Assembly: GCA_945485605.1 (NCBI GenBank)
Contig: CALYSG010000100.1
Span: forward strand, 1-6,081
Direction of reading: 5' to 3'
Length of the DNA stretch: 6,081 nucleotides
Origin: an uncultured Clostridia bacterium
Lineage (GTDB): Bacteria > Bacillota > Clostridia > Oscillospirales > CAG-272
The translations under genes and the position numbers were made by a program. Positions 1 through 5,532 of the stretch are shown piece by piece. The notes beneath the pieces are model-generated. The model saw only the letters and a program-made list of their open reading frames with translations. It was not told the DNA's origin and did not search any database. The first letter of the stretch is position 1. Every line of letters starts with the position of its first letter.

Positions 1-1656
1 GTACTCTATCCCTCAGATAATCATTACGAGGGAAAACTGTTGCGGCTTACCCAACAGTATTTTCTCGTTTCGGCATCTGTTCAAAGCATAATACGAGACC
101 ATATCGCGGTATACGGAACGCTCGAAAATCTTCCGGACAAGGTTGCGATCCATATAAATGATACACACCCGGCACTCTGCATCCCCGAGCTCATGCGCAT
201 ACTCATAGACGAATACTGTTTCCCCTGGGACAAAGCCTGGGACTATGTTACGAGGATCGTTTCCTATACCAACCATACGGTAATGCCCGAGGCGCTCGAA
301 ACATGGAACGAAGATCTGTTCAGACTCAGACTGCCGAGAATCTATCAGATAATTCATGAAATAAACGAGAGGTTTTGCCGCGAGGCTTGGGAAGCTTTCC
401 CGGGCAACTGGAACCGTATCTCAAAAATGGCTGTTCTCAGCTACAATCAAGTAAAAATGGCGAATCTCTCGATCGTCGGTTCACATTGCGTCAACGGCGT
501 ATCGAAGCTCCATTCGCGGATACTTGAGGATCAGGTATTCAAGGACTTCTACCGTATGACTCCGCAAAAATTCACAAATGTAACGAACGGCATCGCTCAC
601 CGCCGTTGGCTATGCTACTCTAACCCGGAGCTTGCCGCGTTGCTTGATGAAACGATAGGGAAGGGCTACCGCAAAAATCCCGAGGAACTATCCGAATTCG
701 TAAAGTTTGCCGATGACAGCGCGGTGCTCGAAAGGCTGCGCGCGATAAAGCACAATAACAAGAAAAGGTTTGCGTCACTGCTTCACGATCGCACGGGGAT
801 TATACTTGACACCCATTCGATCTTTGATGTTCAGGTCAAGCGACTTCACGAATACAAGCGACAGCTTCTGAATGCCCTCAATATCGTAGGTATATATCTT
901 GACCTCAAGGACAACCCGGATCTTGACATTTATCCGCAGACCTACCTGTTCGGTGCAAAGGCAGCCGCGGGGTACCAGATGGCAAAGGAAATAATAAGAC
1001 TGCTCTGCTATATCGGCAAGGATATCGATCAGAATCCGAGAATAAAGGAAAAACTCAGGCTCGTATTCCTTGAGGACTACAATGTAACGCTTGCCGAGGC
1101 GCTGATACCGTCCGCAGAGATTTCAGAACAGATTTCACTTGCCGGCAAGGAAGCGAGCGGAACCGGTTGCATGAAGCTGATGATGAACGGTGCGCTTACC
1201 ATCGGCACTCTCGACGGTGCGAATGCCGAAATGCTTGCCGCCGCGGGCGAAGAAAATATGTATATCTTCGGTCTTTCTTGTTCGGAGGTTGATGACCTTT
1301 GGCTTCAGGGATACAATTCCGCAAGCTACTGTGCAAGGAATGAAAAACTCGCACGGATCGTCAATTATCTCAATACCGGCTTTGCCGGAGAATCTTTCTC
1401 GGATATTTCAACCTACCTTATTTCAGGTCACGGCGTCGCCGATCCCTATATGTGCCTTGCCGATTTCGACTCGTATCAGACAACTCACAAGCGGATCACC
1501 GATGACTACCGCGATCGCAAGGCATGGAACCGCAAATCACTTATCAATATAGCTTCGTCGGGCTATTTCGCCGCCGACCGCAGTATAAAGGAGTATGCCG
1601 ACAATATCTGGCATATTAAGCCCGTGACTACAGAACCGACGGCACGCAAGAAATGA
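1..1656 (+). CDS. glgP: Glycogen/maltodextrin phosphorylase, C-terminal part (5' end outside the window)
   Basis: This GT35 enzyme uses pyridoxal phosphate (PLP) to cleave alpha-1,4-glucan with phosphate, releasing glucose-1-phosphate in the cytoplasm. The frame is open from base 1, and the residues encoded before any start codon (VLYPSDNHYEGK) are already phosphorylase-like, so the gene begins upstream. The 551 visible residues compare with about 790-830 in the full family, so roughly the first third is missing. Using codon numbers in this fragment, the visible family blocks are HINDTHPALCIPELMR from 51, NHTVMPEALETW from 91 (active-site His), FDVQVKRLHEYKRQLLN from 275, and EASGTGCMKLMMNGALTIGT with the PLP-binding Lys at codon 392 (bases 1174-1176). 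The end, YADNIWHIKP, is also typical. The usual SGTGNMKF reads SGTGCMKL here. The stop overlaps the next start by 4 bases, which implies translational coupling. Whether it prefers glycogen or maltodextrin cannot be told. Confidence 0.97.
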   Translation, partial: VLYPSDNHYEGKLLRLTQQYFLVSASVQSIIRDHIAVYGTLENLPDKVAIHINDTHPALCIPELMRILIDEYCFPWDKAWDYVTRIVSYTNHTVMPEALETWNEDLFRLRLPRIYQIIHEINERFCREAWEAFPGNWNRISKMAVLSYNQVKMANLSIVGSHCVNGVSKLHSRILEDQVFKDFYRMTPQKFTNVTNGIAHRRWLCYSNPELAALLDETIGKGYRKNPEELSEFVKFADDSAVLERLRAIKHNNKKRFASLLHDRTGIILDTHSIFDVQVKRLHEYKRQLLNALNIVGIYLDLKDNPDLDIYPQTYLFGAKAAAGYQMAKEIIRLLCYIGKDIDQNPRIKEKLRLVFLEDYNVTLAEALIPSAEISEQISLAGKEASGTGCMKLMMNGALTIGTLDGANAEMLAAAGEENMYIFGLSCSEVDDLWLQGYNSASYCARNEKLARIVNYLNTGFAGESFSDISTYLISGHGVADPYMCLADFDSYQTTHKRITDDYRDRKAWNRKSLINIASSGYFAADRSIKEYADNIWHIKPVTTEPTARKK

Positions 1657-3545
1657 TAATCGAGCATAACAATATCCCTGAAATAAAGAAAACAGTACAG
1701 GGCGAGGACGCGTCGCGATTTGGCGCGTTCCCGCTCGGTACAAGGCTGACATTCAGAATTATCATGCCGCGAAGCTTTGCTTCATCATCTCCCGTTCTTC
1801 GTATATCTCCCGACGGAGGAAGCGACACCGACATTGCTTCATCGTTTATTTCGGGAGACGGGATAAACGACATATTCGAAGTAACTTTATGCCCGTCCGA
1901 CTTGCTCGGGAACGCCGACGGGTTGCTTTATTATACCTTTCTTTTCCCGAACGGTGCCGACACACTCTTTACTTCGTCAATAAACAATGTTGATTTCGAA
2001 CTTTTAAAAAACGACGATTGCCGTTTCAGACTTCTTGTTTACCGTGAAGACTTCATAACGCCGAAATGGATCGGCGGAAAGATCATGTATCACATATTTG
2101 TTGATCGATTCAGGCGCGGTGACGGCAAGGTCGCATACCGAAGCGATGCCGTCATAGACGATGACTGGGAAAACGGGCTGCCTCAATACGGCGAACGTGC
2201 CGGAGCTTATGTTGAAAACAACGTGTTTTTCGGCGGAAATCTTTGGGGAATTGCAGAAAAGCTCGAATACCTCAAATCGCTGAACATAGGGGTCATATAC
2301 CTCAGCCCTATATTTGAGGCGAGATCAAACCACAAGTACGATATCGGGAATTATCTGAATATTGACAGCGGTTTCGGCGGCAATGTTGCGTTTGATAACC
2401 TTTTAAATAAGGCAAAGGAACTCGGCATAAAGGTCATTCTTGACGGAGTTTTCAACCATACCGGTGCTGACAGCCTATACTTTGACCGCAACGGAAGCTA
2501 CGGCGGCAAAGGCGCGTACGGCAATCCTGAGTCAAAATACAGAACCTGGTACAGCTTCCGTGACGACGGTGAATACGACTGCTGGTGGGGTATAAAAATA
2601 CTTCCGCGCCTGAATCAGAATAACGCCGATTGCCGTAACTTCTTCACATCAGAAGACGGAGTTGGTGCGCATTACATCCGCGAAGGGATTGCGGGTTGGA
2701 GGCTTGATGTAGCCGATGAGCTGAACGACGAATTTCTTGACGAATTCCGTAAATCAGTCAAATCCGCTTCGGACGGCAATGCCGTAGTCATTGGCGAGGT
2801 CTGGGAAAATGCAGCCGACAAGATATCTTACGGAAAAAGAAGACGCTATCTGCGTGGGCTGCAGCTTGACAGCGTCATGAACTATCCGGTCAGAAACGGA
2901 ATAATTGCCTTTGCCGGCGAAGAAGGAAACGCCGAGGCACTTTACGACGTGCTGACCGAGCTTTACGGATCGTATCCGAGGTGCGTCTGCGATTCTCTTA
3001 TGAATATCATAGGAACTCACGACACCGAACGGATCCTTACGGTTCTCGGCGGCGAACCGGACATCGGATACGACAACTCAAAGCTCGCGTCAATGAAAAT
3101 GAGTGCCTATGAACGCCGAACGGCTGTAAATAGGCTTAAAATCGCATCGGTTATACAGTACACGGTCTTTGGCTTTCCGTCGGTCTACTACGGAGACGAG
3201 GCCGGTCTTGAAGGCTATCATGACCCGTTTTGCAGAAAACCTTTTCCATGGGGGCATGAGGATGTCGAATTGCTCGAGCATTACAAGCTTCTCGGCAATA
3301 TAAGAACCAGGCACGAGGCTTTTGACGGCGGGGTTTTTTCCTTCATCGAACACGGAGAAAAATATATAGTATATGAACGTAAAAAAGGCAATGACCGTGT
3401 CATAATTGCCGCAAACAGAGGCAAGAAAACGGTAAAATTTACCATTTTAGGGCGTTATACCGACGCTTTGACAGGGAAGCGCTTCCGTGATTTAATAGAT
3501 GTAGAAGCAGACACCTCGGTAATACTTGAGGAGGATAAAGGCTGA
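1653..3545 (+). CDS. GH13 alpha-amylase-family glycoside hydrolase, neopullulanase/cyclomaltodextrinase-like
   Basis: This is a complete 630-residue retaining alpha-glucan hydrolase. An N-terminal beta-rich domain (about 1-130, possibly CBM34-like) precedes the (beta/alpha)8 barrel, which begins near IMYHIFVDRFRRGDG (144-158) and runs to about 555; a small C-terminal beta domain follows. The four GH13 signatures are present: DGVFNH (264-269), GWRLDVADE with nucleophile D352, GEVWE with acid/base E382, and THDTER with D457. LPRLN (317-321) sits where the neopullulanase/oligo-1,6-glucosidase group has MPKLN, and FFGGNLWGI plus YYGDEAGLEG are also typical of that group. With no signal peptide it should be cytoplasmic. 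It starts within the phosphorylase stop (ATGA) and lacks a strong ribosome binding site, consistent with coupling. It probably opens branched or limit dextrins for phosphorylase. Exact specificity (alpha-1,4, alpha-1,6 or cyclodextrin) is inference. Confidence 0.93.
   Translation: MIIEHNNIPEIKKTVQGEDASRFGAFPLGTRLTFRIIMPRSFASSSPVLRISPDGGSDTDIASSFISGDGINDIFEVTLCPSDLLGNADGLLYYTFLFPNGADTLFTSSINNVDFELLKNDDCRFRLLVYREDFITPKWIGGKIMYHIFVDRFRRGDGKVAYRSDAVIDDDWENGLPQYGERAGAYVENNVFFGGNLWGIAEKLEYLKSLNIGVIYLSPIFEARSNHKYDIGNYLNIDSGFGGNVAFDNLLNKAKELGIKVILDGVFNHTGADSLYFDRNGSYGGKGAYGNPESKYRTWYSFRDDGEYDCWWGIKILPRLNQNNADCRNFFTSEDGVGAHYIREGIAGWRLDVADELNDEFLDEFRKSVKSASDGNAVVIGEVWENAADKISYGKRRRYLRGLQLDSVMNYPVRNGIIAFAGEEGNAEALYDVLTELYGSYPRCVCDSLMNIIGTHDTERILTVLGGEPDIGYDNSKLASMKMSAYERRTAVNRLKIASVIQYTVFGFPSVYYGDEAGLEGYHDPFCRKPFPWGHEDVELLEHYKLLGNIRTRHEAFDGGVFSFIEHGEKYIVYERKKGNDRVIIAANRGKKTVKFTILGRYTDALTGKRFRDLIDVEADTSVILEEDKG
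3528..3534 (+). promoter_or_regulatory. Strong Shine-Dalgarno for the 110-residue protein
   Basis: GAGGAGG lies inside the last codons of the GH13 gene, 10 bases before the ATG at 3545. Together with the TGATG stop/start overlap it fixes that start. It also suggests the small protein is translated efficiently in its own right, unlike the GH13 gene, which depends on coupling. Confidence 0.8.
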
Positions 3546-3877
3546 TGCTTTGGTTTGGCAAAAAAAGGAAGAATCCTGAAAGCTACGCATACCGCCTTGA
3601 AATGGCGGAACGCATAGTCGGACATCATGTAAAATATGTCACTGAACGTAAGAATGACGGTATTGACGAGGTCATAGGCAGAGACGGAGCGATGGCAATA
3701 AGAAATGACGAGCTGATAGTCTTTGCATCGCAGGATATACTTTTCAGAACCGATATAGCCGATCTCAGAGTCTCCGAATTGCTGTCAAAGGACGGAGTCA
3801 TTGTCGGAGGTCCGGATAAAGAGCACGGAGGCAACGACAGAACACTCGTCGTGTACTATGTTTATTACAGAAAATAA
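3545..3877 (+). CDS. Small conserved-looking protein of unknown function, third gene of the glucan operon
   Basis: This 110-residue soluble protein has no assignable family. It opens with a basic stretch (MLWFGKKRKN). A mixed alpha/beta body follows: VGHHVKYVTERKNDGIDEVIGRDG (a charged beta-hairpin-like segment), AIRNDELIVFASQDILFRTDIADLRVSELLSKDGVIVGGPD, and a C-terminal strand, TLVVYYVYYRK. No cysteine pair, signal peptide, membrane segment or obvious catalytic motif is seen. Its start overlaps the GH13 stop by one base (TGATG) and has a strong GAGGAGG 10 bases upstream, so it is co-transcribed and well translated. The codon use and overlap make it a real gene. A role linked to glucan metabolism is only inferred from position. 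Generic housekeeping or a regulatory partner is equally possible. Confidence 0.85.
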   Translation: MLWFGKKRKNPESYAYRLEMAERIVGHHVKYVTERKNDGIDEVIGRDGAMAIRNDELIVFASQDILFRTDIADLRVSELLSKDGVIVGGPDKEHGGNDRTLVVYYVYYRK

Positions 3878-3926
3878 GCGGAAACTGAAAATCACCAATA
3901 ATAAAGCCGTAATTAAGAAAAAAGTC

Positions 3927-3956
3927 TTGACAATTTGCCGAGGTCTATGATATAAT
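3927..3956 (+). promoter_or_regulatory. Consensus sigma-A promoter of the tRNA-Leu gene
   Basis: A perfect -35 (TTGACA, 3927-3932) and a perfect -10 (TATAAT, 3951-3956) are separated by 18 bases, with an extended -10 TG at 3948-3949. An A-rich run (aagaaaaaa) just upstream could act as an UP element. The predicted start at about 3963 leaves only a few bases before the mature tRNA. This fits a strong stable-RNA promoter. Confidence 0.9.
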
Positions 3957-3966
3957 TCTAAAGTCC

Positions 3967-4053
3967 GCCGGCGTGATGGAATTGGCAGACTTGACGGACT
4001 CAAAATCCGTTGGTGGCAACACCGTGCGGGTTCGACCCCCGCCGCCGGCACCA
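3967..4053 (+). tRNA. tRNA-Leu (anticodon CAA, reads UUG)
   Basis: This 87-base class II tRNA has its CCA encoded. The acceptor stem is GCCGGCG (3967-3973) with CGCCGGC (4043-4049), then discriminator A4050 and CCA 4051-4053. The anticodon stem ACGGA/TCCGT (3994-3998/4006-4010) encloses loop CTCAAAA, with CAA at 4001-4003. The long variable arm GGTG/CACC (4012-4015/4020-4023) and the A73 discriminator are leucine hallmarks. The T-arm GCGGG-TTCGACC-CCCGC spans 4026-4042. The D-loop contains AATTGGCAGA. It has its own promoter and terminator. No other tRNA is seen nearby. Confidence 0.97.
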
Positions 4054-4084
4054 AAAAACCACTTGCTTTCGCAAGTGGTTTTTT
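4053..4084. terminator. Intrinsic terminator, symmetrical (works on both strands)
   Basis: The hairpin AAAAAACCACTTGC / GCAAGTGGTTTTTT (4053-4066 / 4071-4084) has a 4-base loop. Its GC-rich core is followed by six T on the plus strand and, because of the A-run, six T on the minus strand too. On the plus strand it ends the tRNA transcript and probably any read-through from the glucan operon, which has no terminator of its own. On the minus strand the loop is GAAA, a stable GNRA loop closed by C-G, so it would equally stop leftward transcription from the spoIIID side. It starts on the last base of the tRNA CCA. Confidence 0.92.
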
Positions 4085-4100
4085 AGTAAGACAAATTAAT

Positions 4101-4141
4101 TGAATGTTTGTGAAATACGCTCCTTGAGCTTAAAACATTCA
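4101..4141. repeat. Inverted repeat with nested small stem
   Basis: TGAATGTTT (4101-4109) is the exact reverse complement of AAACATTCA (4133-4141). Between them lies a second stem, GCTC/GAGC (4119-4122/4126-4129), with a 3-base loop. The result is a two-part hairpin on either strand. It has no T-run and so is not a terminator. It belongs to the repeat-rich gene-free stretch 4085-4281. Confidence 0.7.
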
Positions 4142-4178
4142 GACCAATGGCGCATATATGCCCAGTTCCGCTTCCCTG

Positions 4179-4208
4179 ATTTATACAAAATTTGCATTTT
4201 GTATAAAT
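4179..4208. repeat. Perfect 13-bp AT-rich inverted repeat with 4-base loop
   Basis: ATTTATACAAAAT (4179-4191) pairs perfectly with ATTTTGTATAAAT (4196-4208). The loop is TTGC on the plus strand and GCAA, a GNRA tetraloop, on the minus strand. It could be an RNA hairpin of a minus-strand transcript, a dyad operator, or the centre of a small palindromic repeat. No T-run follows it, so it is not a normal terminator. Confidence 0.8.
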
Positions 4209-4259
4209 TTGCCTCAGGCACTATGTCGGTGCTTCTCTGACCTCCCGAATGCAAATTTT
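4187..4259. repeat. 12-bp inverted repeat pair enclosing a second hairpin
   Basis: AAAATTTGCATT (4187-4198) is repeated in inverse as AATGCAAATTTT (4248-4259). Between them, on the minus strand, TCAG-(agaa)-GCAC-(cgacata)-GTGC-CTGA (4240 down to 4214) forms an 8-bp stem with a one-sided bulge. The left arm overlaps the 13-bp hairpin at 4179-4208, so the two long stems exclude each other. It could be terminal repeats of a 73-bp MITE-like element, or alternative folds of one RNA. Confidence 0.7.
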
Positions 4260-4281
4260 ATTGTCTTGCCGAATATCCGTA

Positions 4282-4311
4282 TTGACAAACACCATGTTTT
4301 GATATTATAAT
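4282..4311 (+). promoter_or_regulatory. Perfect-consensus sigma-A promoter pointing into the 3' end of spoIIID
   Basis: TTGACA (4282-4287) and TATAAT (4306-4311) are separated by 18 bases, the same layout as the tRNA promoter upstream. The predicted start is near 4318. No gene on the plus strand begins in the next 370 bases. A transcript from here would run antisense through all of spoIIID and then into the methyltransferase at 4691, and no plus-strand terminator is visible between them. A match at all 12 promoter bases is unlikely by chance, though the local DNA is AT-rich. Confidence 0.65.
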
Positions 4312-4350
4312 AATATAGTAAATTTCTGCATCCCCAAAAAGTTAAGTCGT

Positions 4351-4629
4351 TCAGTCTGCAACTGAGGATTCTTCTTTCTTTCTTATATACTTTTTGCGCG
4401 TTGCTTCACCGCCTCGCAGATGCCTTTCACTCTTGTTTTTCTCAAGTATTTTCTTCACCTCAAAATACATTGCTTTGTTTACACGTCGCAGATTTTGAGT
4501 CACATCCTTGTGAACCGTGCTCTTGCTGATCCCGAAACGTTTTGCCGCAACTCTCACGGTTGCATTGTTCTCAATAATATATGCTCCGAGAACGGTACAC
4601 CTTTCCTTGCCGGCGGATATGTACATCAT
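4351..4629 (-). CDS. spoIIID: Sporulation transcriptional regulator SpoIIID
   Basis: This is a small DNA-binding protein of the mother cell which, in Bacillus, activates and represses many sigma-E-dependent genes. The 92 residues match the family's ~93. The helix-turn-helix is TVRVAAKRFGISKSTVHKDV (24-43), followed by EVKKILEKNKSERHLRGGEA (57-76) and a lysine/arginine-rich tail used for DNA contact. The ATG at 4629 is chosen because AGAGGTGG lies 9 bases upstream and the length and N-terminus (MMYISAGKER) then fit SpoIIID. The in-frame ATG at 4698 would add 23 residues foreign to the family. The gene is divergent from the methyltransferase gene. Its own sigma-E promoter could not be identified with confidence, and no strong terminator follows its stop. 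Confidence 0.93.
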   Translation of the reverse strand: MMYISAGKERCTVLGAYIIENNATVRVAAKRFGISKSTVHKDVTQNLRRVNKAMYFEVKKILEKNKSERHLRGGEATRKKYIRKKEESSVAD

Positions 4630-4638
4630 TCCGTTAAG

Positions 4639-4646
4639 CCACCTCT
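4639..4646 (-). promoter_or_regulatory. Ribosome binding site deciding the spoIIID start
   Basis: On the minus strand AGAGGTGG is followed by 9 bases and then the tandem ATGATG (4629-4624). This supports the 92-residue SpoIIID rather than the longer reading from 4698. Confidence 0.75.
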
Positions 4647-4659
4647 CATTCAGTTTTTC

Positions 4660-4668
4660 TGATAAAAT
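4660..4668 (+). promoter_or_regulatory. Possible extended -10 promoter of the RNA methyltransferase
   Basis: TGATAAAAT matches the extended -10 pattern TGnTATAAT with one mismatch. No good -35 lies upstream. It would start transcription near 4675 and leave a leader of about 16 bases. It sits in the 61-base divergent spacer shared with spoIIID. Confidence 0.35.
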
Positions 4669-4690
4669 ATATGACTTAAACAAAGGATAA

Positions 4691-5473
4691 ATGACCAAAA
4701 TGGATGAATTTAAGAGTCAAATGTGCGTTTTTGAAGGCATGACCTCTATTTCTGCGCTTATCAAAGCGACGGAGCTTTATCCTTCATCCTCAAGGAAAAT
4801 ATTTCGGGTATTATTCGATAAGTCCAGAGCCTCCCGCGACCGGCGAAGGATGTCGTTTCTTCGCGCAAAATCGTCGGAGATTGGATTTGAGCTTGCAGCG
4901 AGCACGCCCGAAGAGCTTGAAAAACTCACCGGCGACACCTCTCACGGAGACTATGCGGCTGTTTGCGGAGAACGCACACTTCCCTGCCTCACTCCTTCCG
5001 CAATAAAACCCGACGGACTCTATTTCGTACTTGAAGGCATCGAAGACCCCTATAACTTCGGATATACGGTTCGTTCGCTTTACGCTTCAGGTATCGATGC
5101 GGCAATTCTTCCGGAGAGAAACTGGATGTCCTCTGCCGGCAAGGTTGCAAAGTCATCTGCCGGGTGTTCCGAGCTTCTTCCGATGTTTTCAGGCAGCATA
5201 GAAGATGCCGTGAGCCTTCTGAAATCCTCCGGGTATCGCATAATATGCGCAAATATCCGCGAATCCGAATCGCTGTTTGAAGCGGATCTTTCTGCTCCTT
5301 CAGCATTCGTTATCGGAGGCGAAAAACGCGGAATATCGTCTTCGTTGCTGAAATTATCCGATCTAAATGTAAGAATACCATACGGTCGGGAATTTATGGG
5401 AAGCCTTCCGTCGGCAGCCTCGGCTGCAATAATCGCATTGGAGGCGGCGCGTAAAAACGGTCGTATAAAGTAA
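4691..5473 (+). CDS. SpoU/TrmH-family RNA 2'-O-methyltransferase
   Basis: This 260-residue protein is a SPOUT-class, SAM-dependent enzyme that methylates ribose 2'-OH in tRNA or rRNA. Residues 1-95 form an N-terminal substrate-binding region, with GDTSHGDYAAV at 81-91 in place of the usual glycine/histidine turn. The knotted catalytic domain follows: motif 1 LEGIEDPYNFGYTVRS (114-129, with N122 and catalytic-type R128), motif 2 FVIGGEKRGIS (206-216), and motif 3 GSLPSAASAAIIALE (237-251). Motif 3 normally reads SLNVS, so the Asn is replaced by Pro. The start is bounded by an in-frame TAA just upstream (4688-4690). AAAGGA lies only 3 bases before ATG 4691 and 12 before ATG 4700, so either may be used. 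The target base is unknown; RlmB-like rRNA methylation is one possibility. Confidence 0.88.
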   Translation: MTKMDEFKSQMCVFEGMTSISALIKATELYPSSSRKIFRVLFDKSRASRDRRRMSFLRAKSSEIGFELAASTPEELEKLTGDTSHGDYAAVCGERTLPCLTPSAIKPDGLYFVLEGIEDPYNFGYTVRSLYASGIDAAILPERNWMSSAGKVAKSSAGCSELLPMFSGSIEDAVSLLKSSGYRIICANIRESESLFEADLSAPSAFVIGGEKRGISSSLLKLSDLNVRIPYGREFMGSLPSAASAAIIALEAARKNGRIK

Positions 5474-5499
5474 TATTTAAATACGCTTCAGCATATAAT
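5471..5499 (+). promoter_or_regulatory. Near-consensus sigma-E (mother-cell sporulation) promoter
   Basis: The -35 is TAATATT (5471-5477), a full match to the Bacillus sigma-E pattern KMATATT. The -10 is CATATAAT (5492-5499), matching CATACAHT at seven of eight positions. The spacer is 14 bases, inside the sigma-E range. The -35 begins on the stop codon of the methyltransferase. The predicted start, about 5506, leaves about 27 bases before the membrane-protein ATG. The embedded TATAAT could also serve sigma-A, but no TTGACA-like -35 accompanies it. Confidence 0.6.
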
Positions 5500-5532
5500 T
5501 TCTATGAAATTTTTGCAAGAAGCGGTGTTACT

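Larger units (their letters stand above)
4101..4260 (-). ncRNA. Candidate structured RNA on the minus strand (unassigned)
   Basis: This gene-free stretch holds at least four self-complementary segments: 4248-4259 with 4187-4198, 4214-4240, 4179-4208, and 4101-4141. A fifth small stem, TGGGC/GCGCCA with one bulged G, lies at about 4148-4164. Read on the minus strand, the 13-bp stem has a GCAA loop and the series ends in the GAAA-loop terminator at 4053-4084. A weak leftward promoter may exist (TTGTCA at 4288-4283, 17 bases, GACAAT at 4265-4260, four of six -10 matches). No recognised 6S, SRP, RNase P, tmRNA, T-box or riboswitch signature was found. A non-transcribed repeat element is the main alternative. 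Confidence 0.3.

Noticed and set aside
13..357. Minus-strand 114-codon open frame opposite the phosphorylase
   Set aside because: It lies fully inside the conserved phosphorylase coding sequence on the other strand; a shadow frame.
3785..4054. Minus-strand open frame of 89 codons beginning MVPAAGVEPAR
   Set aside because: It is read backward through the tRNA-Leu gene; this tRNA-antisense peptide is a well-known false gene prediction, and it also overlaps the 110-residue protein.
4340..4370. Possible spoIIID terminator (TCAGT/ACTGA stem around the stop codon)
   Set aside because: The stem is only 5 bp with weak pairing, includes the stop codon, and is separated from the next T-run by about ten bases; too weak to call.
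4420..4662. Plus-strand 80-codon open frame opposite spoIIID
   Set aside because: It is antisense to a clearly conserved gene, lacks a ribosome binding site, and its composition shows no protein-like pattern. Any transcript here is better viewed as antisense RNA.
4351..4698. Longer spoIIID reading from the ATG at 4698
   Set aside because: The extra 23 residues do not fit SpoIIID, the frame would overlap the divergent methyltransferase start, and a good ribosome binding site precedes 4629 instead.
4630..4698. Sigma-E promoter for spoIIID on the minus strand
   Set aside because: TCATATA could be a -35, but no CATACAHT-like -10 lies at 13-15 bases; the candidates match at fewer than half the positions.
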